Assembly: GCF_009664975.1 (NCBI RefSeq)
Contig: NZ_WJXB01000008.1
Span: 124,001-188,000 of the forward strand
DNA length: 64,000 nucleotides
Origin: Paenibacillus monticola
GTDB taxonomy: Bacteria; Bacillota; Bacilli; Paenibacillales; Paenibacillaceae
Direction: 5' to 3'
The translations under genes were made by a program, and so were the position numbers. Positions 16,016 through 24,489 of this stretch are shown piece after piece. The notes beneath the pieces are model-generated. The model was not told the origin of the DNA. It did not search any database and saw nothing but the letters and a program-made list of their open reading frames with translations. Within the stretch, counting starts at the first letter, position 1. Each line of letters starts with the position of its first letter.

Positions 16016-18043
16016 ATGAGTGGAAACGTTTGGGGAAAAATGAAAATGAATGTAAGGAAAAGAAAGGCGGCATCCATTCGAACAAAATGGTCACTTGTAA
16101 TTCTTGCTATTGCCATTGTTCCCTTGCTCGCGGCTACGTTATTTCTATTGAATTATTTCGGAGGTGTTACACGAGATGATACGGAGCAATTGACGCAGAA
16201 GATCCTGGAGATGAACACCACGCGAATTGATGAATGGCTGCAGTCGAAGACCTCCGCGGTAGAGGAGCTTGTTGCTCAGCATAAGGAATTCGATACGGAT
16301 AAGCTGGAGAGTATCTTTCCCATAATTAAAGTGCTAGATGACAGTGATACCCAATCTGAAGGCTACAGTGTTATCAATAGGAGCGGCCTTTTAAGCAATA
16401 TGATTAAGATGACTGCTGATAGCAGTAAAGCTGATTATTTTCTAAAAGCCAAAGAAACGCATAAACCTGTAGTTGCAGGGATGACGTATCTGGAGCCACT
16501 CAAAAAATACATAATCCCGATCATCGTTCCGATGGTTGACAAGGACGATCAATTTGCCGGAGGTATTGCTTTTTCAGTAACTCCCGACATTCTAACAGAC
16601 ATGAGCAAGACCATCCATATAGCTGAAACCGGATATGGATATGTGATCTCAGGCGCGGGTGAATATTATACATCAACCGAACCGAAACGGATTGGCAAAA
16701 AGCTTGCAGATTATGCCAAGGAAGCTAGCATGAAGCAGGCTGTCACAAACATTCTGAGCCAGGAAAGCGGCTCCCAAACTTACAAGGGTGAGGATGGACA
16801 GGAAGTTATAACCTACTTTAAGACAATTACGGGGACAGACTGGAAGCTGCTTATAACAGTGCCAAAGAGCGAAATTACGGCTAAGGTTACTTCGGCTCAA
16901 AGATTAGTCATACTCTTTCTACTGGGCATTATCGTGCTAGTCGTCCTTATCTCCCTATCCCTTACCCATCGTATTGTTAAGCCGATTGTGGCTATCTCAA
17001 ACGTTATGAAAAAGGTAACAGAGGGCAGATTAAGCGAGCGGGTAAGGGTTCGTTCTGAGGATGAGATTGGCCAGATGAGCCAGGATATCAATAATATGAT
17101 AGAGTCTTTATCCGCTATTGTCAGCAAGATTGATACAACCGTTGTGCAGGTCGCGGCTTCGTCGGAAGGGCTGCTGGAATCGGCGCAATTATCTTCTAGC
17201 ACCTCAGCAGAGATTGCTACAGTTATTCAAGAGGTGGCACAGGGGATGGTGGATCAGTTTAAAGGTTCTGAGCAATCCGCCAGAGCGACGGAAGAGTTGG
17301 CCATTGGCCTGCAGAGAATTGCGGAATCATCGGTGGCTGTGTCTGATCAGGCGGAGACAGTCAACTCCGAGGTACAGGCCGGTTACCTCGAGATTCAATC
17401 TACGCTGCAACAAATGACGATTATCATCACTACGGCTAACCAAACAGCGGAATTAATCGGGGCGTTAACGGAGCAATCTGTACAGATTGGGCAAATTGTA
17501 GATGTCATTTCGGAGATTGCTAACCAGACGGGACTGCTGTCCTTAAATGCTTCGATTGAAGCCGCTCGAGCGGGCGAGCATGGTCGGGGCTTTGGGGTAG
17601 TGGCGAACGAAGTGAAGAAGTTGGCTGAGCGGACGAATATCTCTGTAGTCAATATTGTGGAGCTGATCGCAAGAATTCAATCCTCGACCACTAGCGCAGG
17701 CCAGTCCATGAAGAAAAGCATTGTTGAAATTGACGCGGGCATGAACAAAATGAAAAATGTGGGTACTGCTTTCGAACATATCCGTTCTTCTATCCATGAG
17801 GTTTCTTTACAGATTCAAGAAGTGTCGGCTATCAACGAGGAAATGTCCGCAGGGACAGAAGAAATAACAGCTTCTGTTACCGATATGTTGACTATCGCCA
17901 AGGATTCGGCTGAAAATGCCCAAGCGGTAGCCTACGCTTCCACGGAGCAGACAGAAATCATGAAGAACATTGTATCCTCGGCAGATTCATTGAATCATAT
18001 GATGTCTGAGCTAAAGGATGAGATTGAGAAGTTCAGAGAATAA
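16016..18043 (+). CDS. Methyl-accepting chemotaxis protein
   Basis: Transmembrane chemoreceptor of 675 aa. First membrane helix about 25-48, extracellular ligand domain of the dCache type (about 50-295), second helix about 300-322, HAMP (about 323-377), then a long coiled-coil signalling domain. The conserved hairpin tip reads ISEIANQTGLLSLNASIEAA and continues with ARAGEHGRGFGVVANEVKKLAE. It docks with CheA/CheW near the poles. The ligand is unknown; dCache domains often bind amino acids or organic acids. It is monocistronic, with a sigma-D-like promoter upstream and a strong terminator downstream. The neighbour is lactate dehydrogenase, on the opposite strand. Confidence 0.96.
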   Translation: MSGNVWGKMKMNVRKRKAASIRTKWSLVILAIAIVPLLAATLFLLNYFGGVTRDDTEQLTQKILEMNTTRIDEWLQSKTSAVEELVAQHKEFDTDKLESIFPIIKVLDDSDTQSEGYSVINRSGLLSNMIKMTADSSKADYFLKAKETHKPVVAGMTYLEPLKKYIIPIIVPMVDKDDQFAGGIAFSVTPDILTDMSKTIHIAETGYGYVISGAGEYYTSTEPKRIGKKLADYAKEASMKQAVTNILSQESGSQTYKGEDGQEVITYFKTITGTDWKLLITVPKSEITAKVTSAQRLVILFLLGIIVLVVLISLSLTHRIVKPIVAISNVMKKVTEGRLSERVRVRSEDEIGQMSQDINNMIESLSAIVSKIDTTVVQVAASSEGLLESAQLSSSTSAEIATVIQEVAQGMVDQFKGSEQSARATEELAIGLQRIAESSVAVSDQAETVNSEVQAGYLEIQSTLQQMTIIITTANQTAELIGALTEQSVQIGQIVDVISEIANQTGLLSLNASIEAARAGEHGRGFGVVANEVKKLAERTNISVVNIVELIARIQSSTTSAGQSMKKSIVEIDAGMNKMKNVGTAFEHIRSSIHEVSLQIQEVSAINEEMSAGTEEITASVTDMLTIAKDSAENAQAVAYASTEQTEIMKNIVSSADSLNHMMSELKDEIEKFRE

Positions 18044-18072
18044 ATTGTGAAACAAATACCTTATTATATCTC

Positions 18073-18120
18073 AAAAAAGCCACCGGCTCTGCACATCAAC
18101 GTGCAGAATCGGTGGCTTTT
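18073..18120. terminator. Bidirectional terminator
   Basis: GCCACCG plus an inner TCTGCAC pair with GTGCAGA and CGGTGGC, flanked by A and T runs. It separates the convergent chemoreceptor and lactate dehydrogenase genes. Confidence 0.92.
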
Positions 18121-18140
18121 GCTGTTGTTAAGGAGTTATA

Positions 18141-19118
18141 TTATACTCGATCCTCCAGGTGTAGGCTCTCGATTCCAGTACGGATGATCCCGCAGGAAGC
18201 ATTGAATTTCTCGAATTCTTCACTGCTTAAATTCAGTTCCAGCAGTTCCTTGATTCCGTCACGTCCAATAATAGCGGGAACACCTGCACATACCTCACTT
18301 AGCCCATACTCGCCATCGAGAATGGCTGAGACAGCAATGATCTTATGTTCGTCATTCAGAATAGAACGGGTGATATAGGCTAGAGCACTGCCGATGCCAA
18401 AATGCGTGGAACCCTTGCGTGTAAAGATCTCCCACCCGGCATCCTTCGTCTTGCGGGCAATATCCTCCAGATCCAGCTGGCTGAAGCGTTCACGGTGCTG
18501 CTCCATAATCTGCAGAATTGGTTTACCACCGATAGTTACATGAGACCAGGCCACAAATTGCGATTCGCCGTGCTCTCCGAGCGCGTAGCCGTTAACGCTG
18601 CGGGGATCAATGGAGAACACATCAGACAGCAATGTCTTTAGACGCGAGGAGTCGATAGAGGTACCTGTGCCGATAATTCGGTGACGGGGCAGACCGGATA
18701 TTTTCCATACCATATAGGTGACAATATCGACCGGGTTAGCGGCGATCACGAAGATCCCGTCAAAGCCGCCAGCCATTATGTTGGTTACAATTTCTTTGGT
18801 AATCACGGCAGCGTCATCCAGAACATCAAGCCGTGTCTGTCCTGGCTTGGGATTTGCTCCTGCGGTCAGGATCACAACATCCATGCCGGCGCAATCATTA
18901 GAGGTGCCAGCATATACTTTTGTCCGTGTGCCTGTGAAATCCATGCAGTGCGAGAGGTCAAGCGCTTGTGCCATGGCCCGGTCATAGGTGCGGTCAATCA
19001 TCATGATCTCATCGCAAATAGCCTGATTAACCATGGAATAGGCACAGCTGGAACCGACCATGCCGGAGCCGACTATCGCCACTTTTCTTGATTTACTTTT
19101 CAATTGCCTTGTCCCCAC
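18141..19118 (-). CDS. ldh: L-lactate dehydrogenase
   Basis: NAD-dependent enzyme of 325 aa that interconverts pyruvate and L-lactate in the cytoplasm. The Rossmann motif is VAIVGSGMVGSS. The substrate loop reads NPKPGQTRLDVL, where Gln (not Arg) at the discriminating place points to lactate rather than malate. The catalytic His lies in LGEHGES, and TAGANPKPG is typical of the family. A GTG at 19118 gives this length, but an internal TTG 15 bases downstream has a better-placed GGGG site, so the start is uncertain by five codons. It is a single gene convergent with the chemoreceptor. Confidence 0.95.
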   Translation of the reverse strand: MGTRQLKSKSRKVAIVGSGMVGSSCAYSMVNQAICDEIMMIDRTYDRAMAQALDLSHCMDFTGTRTKVYAGTSNDCAGMDVVILTAGANPKPGQTRLDVLDDAAVITKEIVTNIMAGGFDGIFVIAANPVDIVTYMVWKISGLPRHRIIGTGTSIDSSRLKTLLSDVFSIDPRSVNGYALGEHGESQFVAWSHVTIGGKPILQIMEQHRERFSQLDLEDIARKTKDAGWEIFTRKGSTHFGIGSALAYITRSILNDEHKIIAVSAILDGEYGLSEVCAGVPAIIGRDGIKELLELNLSSEEFEKFNASCGIIRTGIESLHLEDRV

Positions 19119-19268
19119 TCTCTAAAAGTTATACAAAACCTCACGCAACATGTCCTTACTGTTCTCAGCAAAGCCTGTTTTGGGAGCCTGACGTTAAGTA
19201 TGCTTATATTCTAACGTATCCGGTCGTAAGTTACCTGACATCGCTTCGAAAAATTGTAACCCTAAAGA

Positions 19269-19373
19269 ATGGATGAGGATTAGCTGGCTGTTCCGAGTGC
19301 CGGTAAGGTACTGGTGAAGACATTGTATGTAGCAGTAGATCCATATATGCGCGGGAGAATGAATACGGAATAG
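19269..19373 (+). pseudogene. Remnant of a CurA/YfmJ-type NADP-dependent oxidoreductase
   Basis: One plus-strand frame at 19299-19373 reads AGKVLVKTLYVAVDPYMRGR followed by MNTE and a stop. This is the N-terminal motif of the CurA/YfmJ branch of medium-chain reductases (GEVLVKTLYVSVDPYMRGRM in intact members). Upstream in the same frame, LAVPS is preceded by an in-frame TAG, and nothing of the remaining roughly 300 codons follows. There is no start codon with a ribosome site. It is therefore a decayed fragment. A hairpin lies immediately after it. Confidence 0.75.
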
Positions 19374-19402
19374 CCGGTGGCTGCATGAAAGAGCCACCGG
19401 CT
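19372..19402. other. Perfect hairpin without U-run
   Basis: AGCCGGTGGCT and AGCCACCGGCT form an 11-bp perfect stem with a 9-base loop. No T run follows on either strand, so it may be a weak or Rho-type terminator, or a relic left with the oxidoreductase remnant. Confidence 0.5.
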
Positions 19403-19436
19403 AGGAGGTGTGGATCAACTCGTTAACAGAGAATAC

Positions 19437-19943
19437 TTATGCCCGTGGCTCAGAAAGACGAGTCTCCGGCGGGGCGAGCACGTTGTAACGTCTATACATG
19501 AACAGTCTCCAGTGGACAATCATGCCGAAGGCCAGAATGAAGAAGAGTCCTCCGGACTGCGGAACGGAAACATACTGATTGATAAGTTCATGTAGCAGCG
19601 TACGGACCAGAAGCAGTCCGAGCAGAATAAAGGCGAAGCTCTTGGAGCGCTGAGCGAAGATCTGCCCGTCTCGTTGCTCAAAGATAGTACTGCGGATCAG
19701 TGGATACGCAAAGATGAACCAGCCGGTCAAGAAGGCGATTGCCGCCCACCATAGGGGAAACCTTACTTCAGGTACGACGAACATGGCAAAGCCAGTCGAC
19801 ATGCCGAGTGGAGGAATCCATATTTTACGGATGGTAACCGGACGGGAGCTTGCTTTCAGACGAATAACAATAACCATCAGCGCCATGAACACGGCCCCCA
19901 GAGTGGAGCCGATATGTAGAAGCGAGGGGTTTATATTGCCCAT
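19437..19943 (-). CDS. CcdC-family membrane protein
   Basis: Integral membrane protein of 168 aa with about five helices. The conserved blocks RLKASSRPVTIRKIWIPPLG, GQIFAQRSKSFAFILLGLLL and GGLFFILAFGMIVHWRLFMY are those of the DUF1453/CcdC family, named from the Bacillus cytochrome c biogenesis cluster although CcdC itself is dispensable there. Length is normal. An AGAGAGG site lies 9 bases before the ATG. No ccdA or cytochrome gene is nearby. Function in this organism is unknown. Confidence 0.85.
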   Translation of the reverse strand: MGNINPSLLHIGSTLGAVFMALMVIVIRLKASSRPVTIRKIWIPPLGMSTGFAMFVVPEVRFPLWWAAIAFLTGWFIFAYPLIRSTIFEQRDGQIFAQRSKSFAFILLGLLLVRTLLHELINQYVSVPQSGGLFFILAFGMIVHWRLFMYRRYNVLAPPETRLSEPRA

Positions 19944-20053
19944 GATTCACAACCTCTCTGTGATTTGAGTCACTAGTTTCATTATTATAACAGAAATACG
20001 ATGGCAAAACATTGAACGGGTAGCGTATAGCTCTGGAATGGTAATCACATATA

Positions 20054-20088
20054 AGAAGCCCACCAGAGCATACTCTGGTGGGCTTCTT
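20054..20088. terminator. Bidirectional terminator
   Basis: AAGCCCACCAGAG and CTCTGGTGGGCTT form a 13-bp stem, followed by TCTTT on the plus strand and TCTTAT on the minus strand. On the minus strand it ends transcription of the GlsB-like gene. Confidence 0.88.
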
Positions 20089-20127
20089 TACAATTATTTT
20101 TTACAAACTATTATAGTATAATCAGGT

Positions 20128-20388
20128 TTATGAACGGCTGCGTCCGCCAACAGAACGGAGAATTAGGCTGATAATAAAGATCAGCACGATAGCTCCGACC
20201 AAAGATGGGAAGACGTAGAAATCACTTACTTTAGGTCCCCAGCTTCCCAGCAGCATTCCGCCAAGCCATGAACCCAGAATACCGGCAATAATATTACCGA
20301 TAACACCTCCTGGAATATCTCTGCCCATGATCAGACCCGCCAACCAGCCAATGACTCCACCAACAATCAACATCCATAAAAAACCCAT
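20128..20388 (-). CDS. GlsB/YeaQ/YmgE-family stress membrane protein
   Basis: Small membrane protein of 86 aa with three helices. The pattern MLIVGGVIGWLAGLIMGRD, then GVIGNIIAGILGSWLGGMLL, then a C-terminal helix and a basic tail (GGRSRS) is that of the transglycosylase-associated GlsB family, which is linked to general stress in Gram-positives. Despite the family name, no catalytic domain is present. AAGGAG precedes the ATG by 10 bases. It is a single gene ended by the hairpin at 20054-20088. Confidence 0.9.
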   Translation of the reverse strand: MGFLWMLIVGGVIGWLAGLIMGRDIPGGVIGNIIAGILGSWLGGMLLGSWGPKVSDFYVFPSLVGAIVLIFIISLILRSVGGRSRS

Positions 20389-20654
20389 GTTACTTCATCT
20401 CCTTAATAATGTTATCTTCGATGTTTACTATTAACCGCTTGTAGATAGTTTAAATCATGTGTAAAAAATTGGAGGCATCTTTATAGTTTGCCCAGATTGA
20501 ATACTTTAATTCACTGATGTATTGCAAACGCAAACATGCTATAGTGAAAAAATGTACAGATAATGGCAATATAGATCAGTTTGTCACTGTGCTCTGATGT
20601 ATATTTTTTTCAAAACTGTAAAGGCTGCTAATTACTCTAGGAGGAGTCGCTGTC

Positions 20655-21704
20655 ATGGAACGTTACGATGAAATGTTGTTTTATGTTGGAACCTATAAGC
20701 CTAAAGGAGAGAAGGCCATTCTCTTATGCTCTTTGAATTTGATCTCTGGGGAGATTAGAAATCTGGCAGGTATCTCAGGTATTGAGAGTCCGTCATATTT
20801 AGCTGTAAATAGGACGAAAAGTGTATTGTATGCGGTTAGTGAGCAGGAGAAGGGTGAGATTCATGCCTTTTCCATTGACGCCCACACCAGAGAGTTATCG
20901 CCACTCGGGAGCCAGCAGACAGAAGGAGGATCTCCTTGTTATGTTTCGATAAGCCCGAAGGATGATTACATATTCGTCTCCAATTATATGGGAGGAAATG
21001 TCAATGTATTCCCCGTGAATGAAGATGGATCACTTCAAGTAATGTCTGACCAGGTTAGACATCAGGGTTCGGGGCTTCGCCAAGACCGCCAAGAGGCGCC
21101 GCATCCCCATTCCGTGATTCCGGACAGCAGCGGTAGACGAATACTCGTCTGTGATCTGGGTCTGGATCAAATTGTGTTCTACCAGTCTGAAGAAGGCAAG
21201 CTGATAAAGCATCATGAGATGAAACTGCCACCCGGTTCAGGGCCACGCCATTTGGCTGTTCACCCTTCGGGACAATGGGTCTATCTAATCAATGAGCTGA
21301 ACAGTACGGTCACTGTATTTGAGAGCGATGAGCAGCTTGGAGAACTCACAATATTGCAGCACATCAGCACGCTTCCAGAATCCTATAGTGCGGGTAGCAA
21401 TGATACTGCCGCCGACATTCATATTTCACCATGCGGACGTTTTCTGTATGCTTCAAACCGGGGACATGACAGCATTGTCCTGTTTCATATTCATGCTTCC
21501 ACAGGTCTGCTTGAGGCAGCAGACTGGCAGAAATCTGGTGGACGTACACCGCGCAACTTCGCTATCATGGGCGGGTTCCTGCTTGCCGCTAACCAGAATA
21601 GCGGCAATATCACCACGTTCACTATCGACGGTGACACAGGCAGATTGATTCCCACAGGCAATATACTGGAGCTAGCTTCTCCGGTCTGCATTACAGCGGT
21701 GTGA
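20655..21704 (+). CDS. Lactonase-family beta-propeller (6-phosphogluconolactonase-like)
   Basis: Cytoplasmic seven-bladed propeller enzyme of 349 aa of the YbhE/Pgl type, which hydrolyses 6-phosphogluconolactone or related sugar lactones. Typical family segments are LFYVGTYKPKGEKAI at the start, SPSYLAVN, GGSPCYVSISPKDDYIFVSN, PHPHSVIPDSSGRRILVCDL, GSGPRHLAVHPSGQWVYLIN and PCGRFLYASNRGHDSI. The ATG has AGGAGGAG a few bases upstream. It is monocistronic with a strong terminator after it. The substrate is inferred from the family; some members act on other lactones. Confidence 0.88.
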   Translation: MERYDEMLFYVGTYKPKGEKAILLCSLNLISGEIRNLAGISGIESPSYLAVNRTKSVLYAVSEQEKGEIHAFSIDAHTRELSPLGSQQTEGGSPCYVSISPKDDYIFVSNYMGGNVNVFPVNEDGSLQVMSDQVRHQGSGLRQDRQEAPHPHSVIPDSSGRRILVCDLGLDQIVFYQSEEGKLIKHHEMKLPPGSGPRHLAVHPSGQWVYLINELNSTVTVFESDEQLGELTILQHISTLPESYSAGSNDTAADIHISPCGRFLYASNRGHDSIVLFHIHASTGLLEAADWQKSGGRTPRNFAIMGGFLLAANQNSGNITTFTIDGDTGRLIPTGNILELASPVCITAV

Positions 21705-21731
21705 GACGAATAATTAAGGTATGTAACAATA

Positions 21732-21779
21732 CAAAGGGCCTCCTCTGCTGCGGATTAGCGCGGCAGGGGAGGCCCTTTG
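21732..21779. terminator. Bidirectional terminator
   Basis: AAAGGGCCTCC plus CTGC pair with GCAG and GGAGGCCCTTT between the convergent lactonase and hydrolase genes. Confidence 0.88.
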
Positions 21780-21795
21780 TATAATGGCAGTTTGT

Positions 21796-24090
21796 TTACT
21801 TAACTGTTGTTGTTCCGGTTCCTCCATCATAGAATCCAATATCATCGAGCATAATCTTGTCACCTTTCTCTTGGAGATAGAAGGTGATTGTGGTCAGCTT
21901 CTCGGGGTCTAGTGAAGGCTCTTCCTTCTGAAACTCTTCGAACGGCAATTCATAAGTCTGGAAAATCGCCTCCGAGAGATCGCCGTATTTGCCATCGCTC
22001 ATCCGTTCCTCTAACCAAGGAGTCCAGGTGAACTGAGTCTGCGGCAGGGGTAGAATCTTCCGTAACTCGTTCAATGGAAGTCGTGCACTGGTCCCCTTTT
22101 CGTCTGTCAGCTCAATTTCCACATCCGGGGATAGCGGAGTTTCCTGGTTGTCTTTTACCTTGTCAGCGTCGTGGTTTGCCAGGGAGAAGCTTAGCCCCTG
22201 TGCACCCTCCAGGCTTAGTTCAGTGACTACCCCACTCTTAAGAGTAATGCTATAAGAGGCAACCTCGCTCTCTTTGGCTGTGTGCTCCAGAACGACACCG
22301 TAAGTCGCTTTGCTCTTGGATTCGCGGTCCTTGGCGAGCTCTTCAGTCCAGAGTAATCCCGTTGCTTCTGCAGTTCCATTCCCTGCTGTGTTTTTGTTGC
22401 GATCCTCATCAAAGGTCACTATTGGCCGAAACCCGCCACTCTGGAAACGGTTATAGTAGGTGGTCTCCGGTAGCCACTGCAGGCCACTGCGGTAATCATG
22501 GAATAAGTCCTGATATTCTTTCTTTCCATGTAGTGTGCTCTCCAGAAAGGCAGATACATAAACTTTGGCGATCTGCCTCTGGTCATTGCCGTCCATAATC
22601 TGGCTGCGGCTTAGAAACAGACCCGCAGGTAGTGCCTGATCCGTAAGACCCCAATCACTATTAAATTGGCTATGATTAGCATCGGCAATATAGAGCGAGC
22701 TCTTAAAAGCATTCGAGTTACGTGAATAGGATGTACGAATGTATTGCCGGTCACCGTAGAAATCATGTACATCCCCATCGCGGGCACCCTGGAGTGTCAG
22801 GTAATTAACATCATTGAGCCTCGCCTGCTGACCGTCTATCGCCTTGTCTGTAGGAGCCAAAGCGATGACTGAAGCAATATGGAAGGCATCCGTTGCGGCA
22901 AGTACAGGATCACTTTTGAACCAGCGACCAGCATCTGCAGCCATAGCCACCGCCTGACCTCCACGGCTATGCCCGAGTAAAGCCGTTTGTGCGAAATCGA
23001 TTTTTTGATAAAAAGGATTGCCGGACTCTTTCGAGAATGTTGCGATTTGCTCCAAATGCTTCAGAATCATCCAGGTCCGGACTTTGAAATCATTGTCCGG
23101 GATACCGGACCATGCGGAGTAGTTTAAGAAGTTCTCGTCCAGAGATATTGCAATGAAACCCCGGCTTGCCAACAGCTCGCCCAGATAAGCATAACCCCCT
23201 TCAGAATAATCCTCCATCATATGATTGCCATGCACCATTAAGACAAGCGGGTAAGGCCCTTCACCCTCAGGCATCCAGACCTGTGCGTTTAGGGGAAGTG
23301 ACTTGTAACCGAAGCCCCAGAATAAGGTCCGTAGCTCTGACCAATCCTTAATATAAGCAGAGGCATCTACTTCAGCAGAGATAAGACTTGCGTCTGCGCC
23401 GTACTCTGTACGATGTAAATCTTTGCCGCTGGCATAGGTGAACCTGTGCCAGCTATAATTACCGGGCACTCCGGGATCTGCAGCGCTTAGCGGTACAACA
23501 TCTGTATCCACCGATCCCTGCAGAGGGTTCCCTTGCCCCCCGTTTACTAGAGTAAGGGGGAACAAGCTCAGCGCTACCAGTAGAATTATTCCCGTGACCC
23601 GCCGTGCTACCTTTCCGCTACGCAGGAGACCCACCGCCAGACCGGCCAGACCGCCTAGCAGAGTTACGAGGACAGCAATGACAGCCGCAGCTTCAATCTC
23701 TAAATCAGCGTAATAGAGTATTAGTAGAATTACTCCCATATCGCTCAACAAAAAACCCGCAAATAAGCGTGGAATGCGCATTCCGGTCAATGCCAGCAGT
23801 ATAGCTACAACATTGCCGGCAATGGCCAGCACGATGGTCCCGGCACCTGCAGCCAGCAAGATGTCGGTCGCTACTCCGAATCCGGTGGGTATACCCAGAA
23901 TGGAGACGGTAAAAGCTAAAAACCCGATCAACCATAGACCGGAGAGTGCTGTCCTCCACAAGGCGGTATCATAACGGTACGTTTCTCCAATTCTTCGTCC
24001 CATCTCTACCAATATACGCCTGTACAACCGTGGCCTCAGCGGTGCAGGTGCTGGACCATACGCAGGTCCATACTCCAAATCCATGCCCAT
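21796..24090 (-). CDS. Membrane-anchored alpha/beta hydrolase
   Basis: Protein of about 764 aa. The N-terminal 190 residues contain about six hydrophobic helices, followed by a soluble alpha/beta hydrolase domain (about 250-550). The domain shows LVLMVHGNHMMEDYS (oxyanion region), the nucleophile Ser in LLGHSRGGQAVAM, an acid candidate in GARDGDVHDFYGD and the His in ADANHSQFN. This resembles PAF-acetylhydrolase/dienelactone-type esterases. A C-terminal domain of about 200 residues is unrecognised and could be a beta-sandwich facing the outside. The ATG at 24090 follows AGGGGAG by 6 bases. It is a single gene. The substrate is unknown. Confidence 0.82.
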   Translation of the reverse strand: MGMDLEYGPAYGPAPAPLRPRLYRRILVEMGRRIGETYRYDTALWRTALSGLWLIGFLAFTVSILGIPTGFGVATDILLAAGAGTIVLAIAGNVVAILLALTGMRIPRLFAGFLLSDMGVILLILYYADLEIEAAAVIAVLVTLLGGLAGLAVGLLRSGKVARRVTGIILLVALSLFPLTLVNGGQGNPLQGSVDTDVVPLSAADPGVPGNYSWHRFTYASGKDLHRTEYGADASLISAEVDASAYIKDWSELRTLFWGFGYKSLPLNAQVWMPEGEGPYPLVLMVHGNHMMEDYSEGGYAYLGELLASRGFIAISLDENFLNYSAWSGIPDNDFKVRTWMILKHLEQIATFSKESGNPFYQKIDFAQTALLGHSRGGQAVAMAADAGRWFKSDPVLAATDAFHIASVIALAPTDKAIDGQQARLNDVNYLTLQGARDGDVHDFYGDRQYIRTSYSRNSNAFKSSLYIADANHSQFNSDWGLTDQALPAGLFLSRSQIMDGNDQRQIAKVYVSAFLESTLHGKKEYQDLFHDYRSGLQWLPETTYYNRFQSGGFRPIVTFDEDRNKNTAGNGTAEATGLLWTEELAKDRESKSKATYGVVLEHTAKESEVASYSITLKSGVVTELSLEGAQGLSFSLANHDADKVKDNQETPLSPDVEIELTDEKGTSARLPLNELRKILPLPQTQFTWTPWLEERMSDGKYGDLSEAIFQTYELPFEEFQKEEPSLDPEKLTTITFYLQEKGDKIMLDDIGFYDGGTGTTTVK

Positions 24091-24237
24091 AATTGACTCC
24101 CCTGACATTCGCGTTAAATTTCGTTTCCCCTTAAGATGTAGCAATAATATTACTTTATAGCATCAATAACAAGTGGGTCTTACAGGAACAACTGCCAGCA
24201 TGTTTAACTATACCGGTGCCCATTAAGAAAAAAAGGT

Positions 24238-24266
24238 TTGACAGGGTAGATGGGTTTCAGTATTAT
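24238..24266 (+). promoter_or_regulatory. Promoter of the sulfate uptake operon
   Basis: TTGACA at 24238-24243 and TATTAT at 24261-24266, with 17 bases between. Transcription should begin near 24273, giving a leader of about 215 bases. Confidence 0.82.
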
Positions 24267-24272
24267 GTCCTT

Positions 24273-24417
24273 ATAACCTACTAAAAAGGTAGGAATAATT
24301 AATTAGATGTTCTTACCGTACGAACGGAGGAGCGCCCGCAATATGGCTAAGCAGACACGTGTCCTATAGGGACCGGTTTGACCTACCCTAAGTGGGCCTT
24401 CCTCCGTTCTTTTTTTA
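24273..24417 (+). promoter_or_regulatory. Structured 5' leader with intrinsic terminator (unclassified cis-regulatory RNA candidate)
   Basis: GAACGGAGG at 24322-24330 pairs with CCTCCGTTC at 24401-24409, extended by an inner GCCC/GGGC stem (24334-24337 with 24394-24397), and seven Ts follow. Inside are two small hairpins, GTCC/GGAC at 24361-24373 and GGT/ACC at 24375-24383. The long multi-branched terminator in front of sbp suggests conditional termination. It lacks S-box and T-box signatures. Confidence 0.6.
24278..24294. promoter_or_regulatory. Inverted repeat at the start of the sulfate operon (possible CymR-type site)
   Basis: CCTAC and GTAGG are separated by an A-rich spacer and followed by AATAATTAATT. 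The site covers the transcription start. Position and AT-rich flank suggest a repressor site such as CymR, the Rrf2-family cysteine regulator of Bacillales, but I cannot confirm the regulator. The GGTAGG half could also pair with CCTACC at 24382-24387 in the RNA. Confidence 0.45.
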
Positions 24418-24489
24418 ATCAACCTCAACATTGTATTCACCGGAGGTATTGCTAGATAAAATATCAAAAACATGGGGGAGTGGTTCGAA

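Noticed and set aside
24273..24420. S-box (SAM) riboswitch or cysteine T-box before sbp
   Set aside because: The conserved S-box core and the T-box sequence (AGGGTGG...ACCGCG) are absent, so I keep the leader as unclassified.
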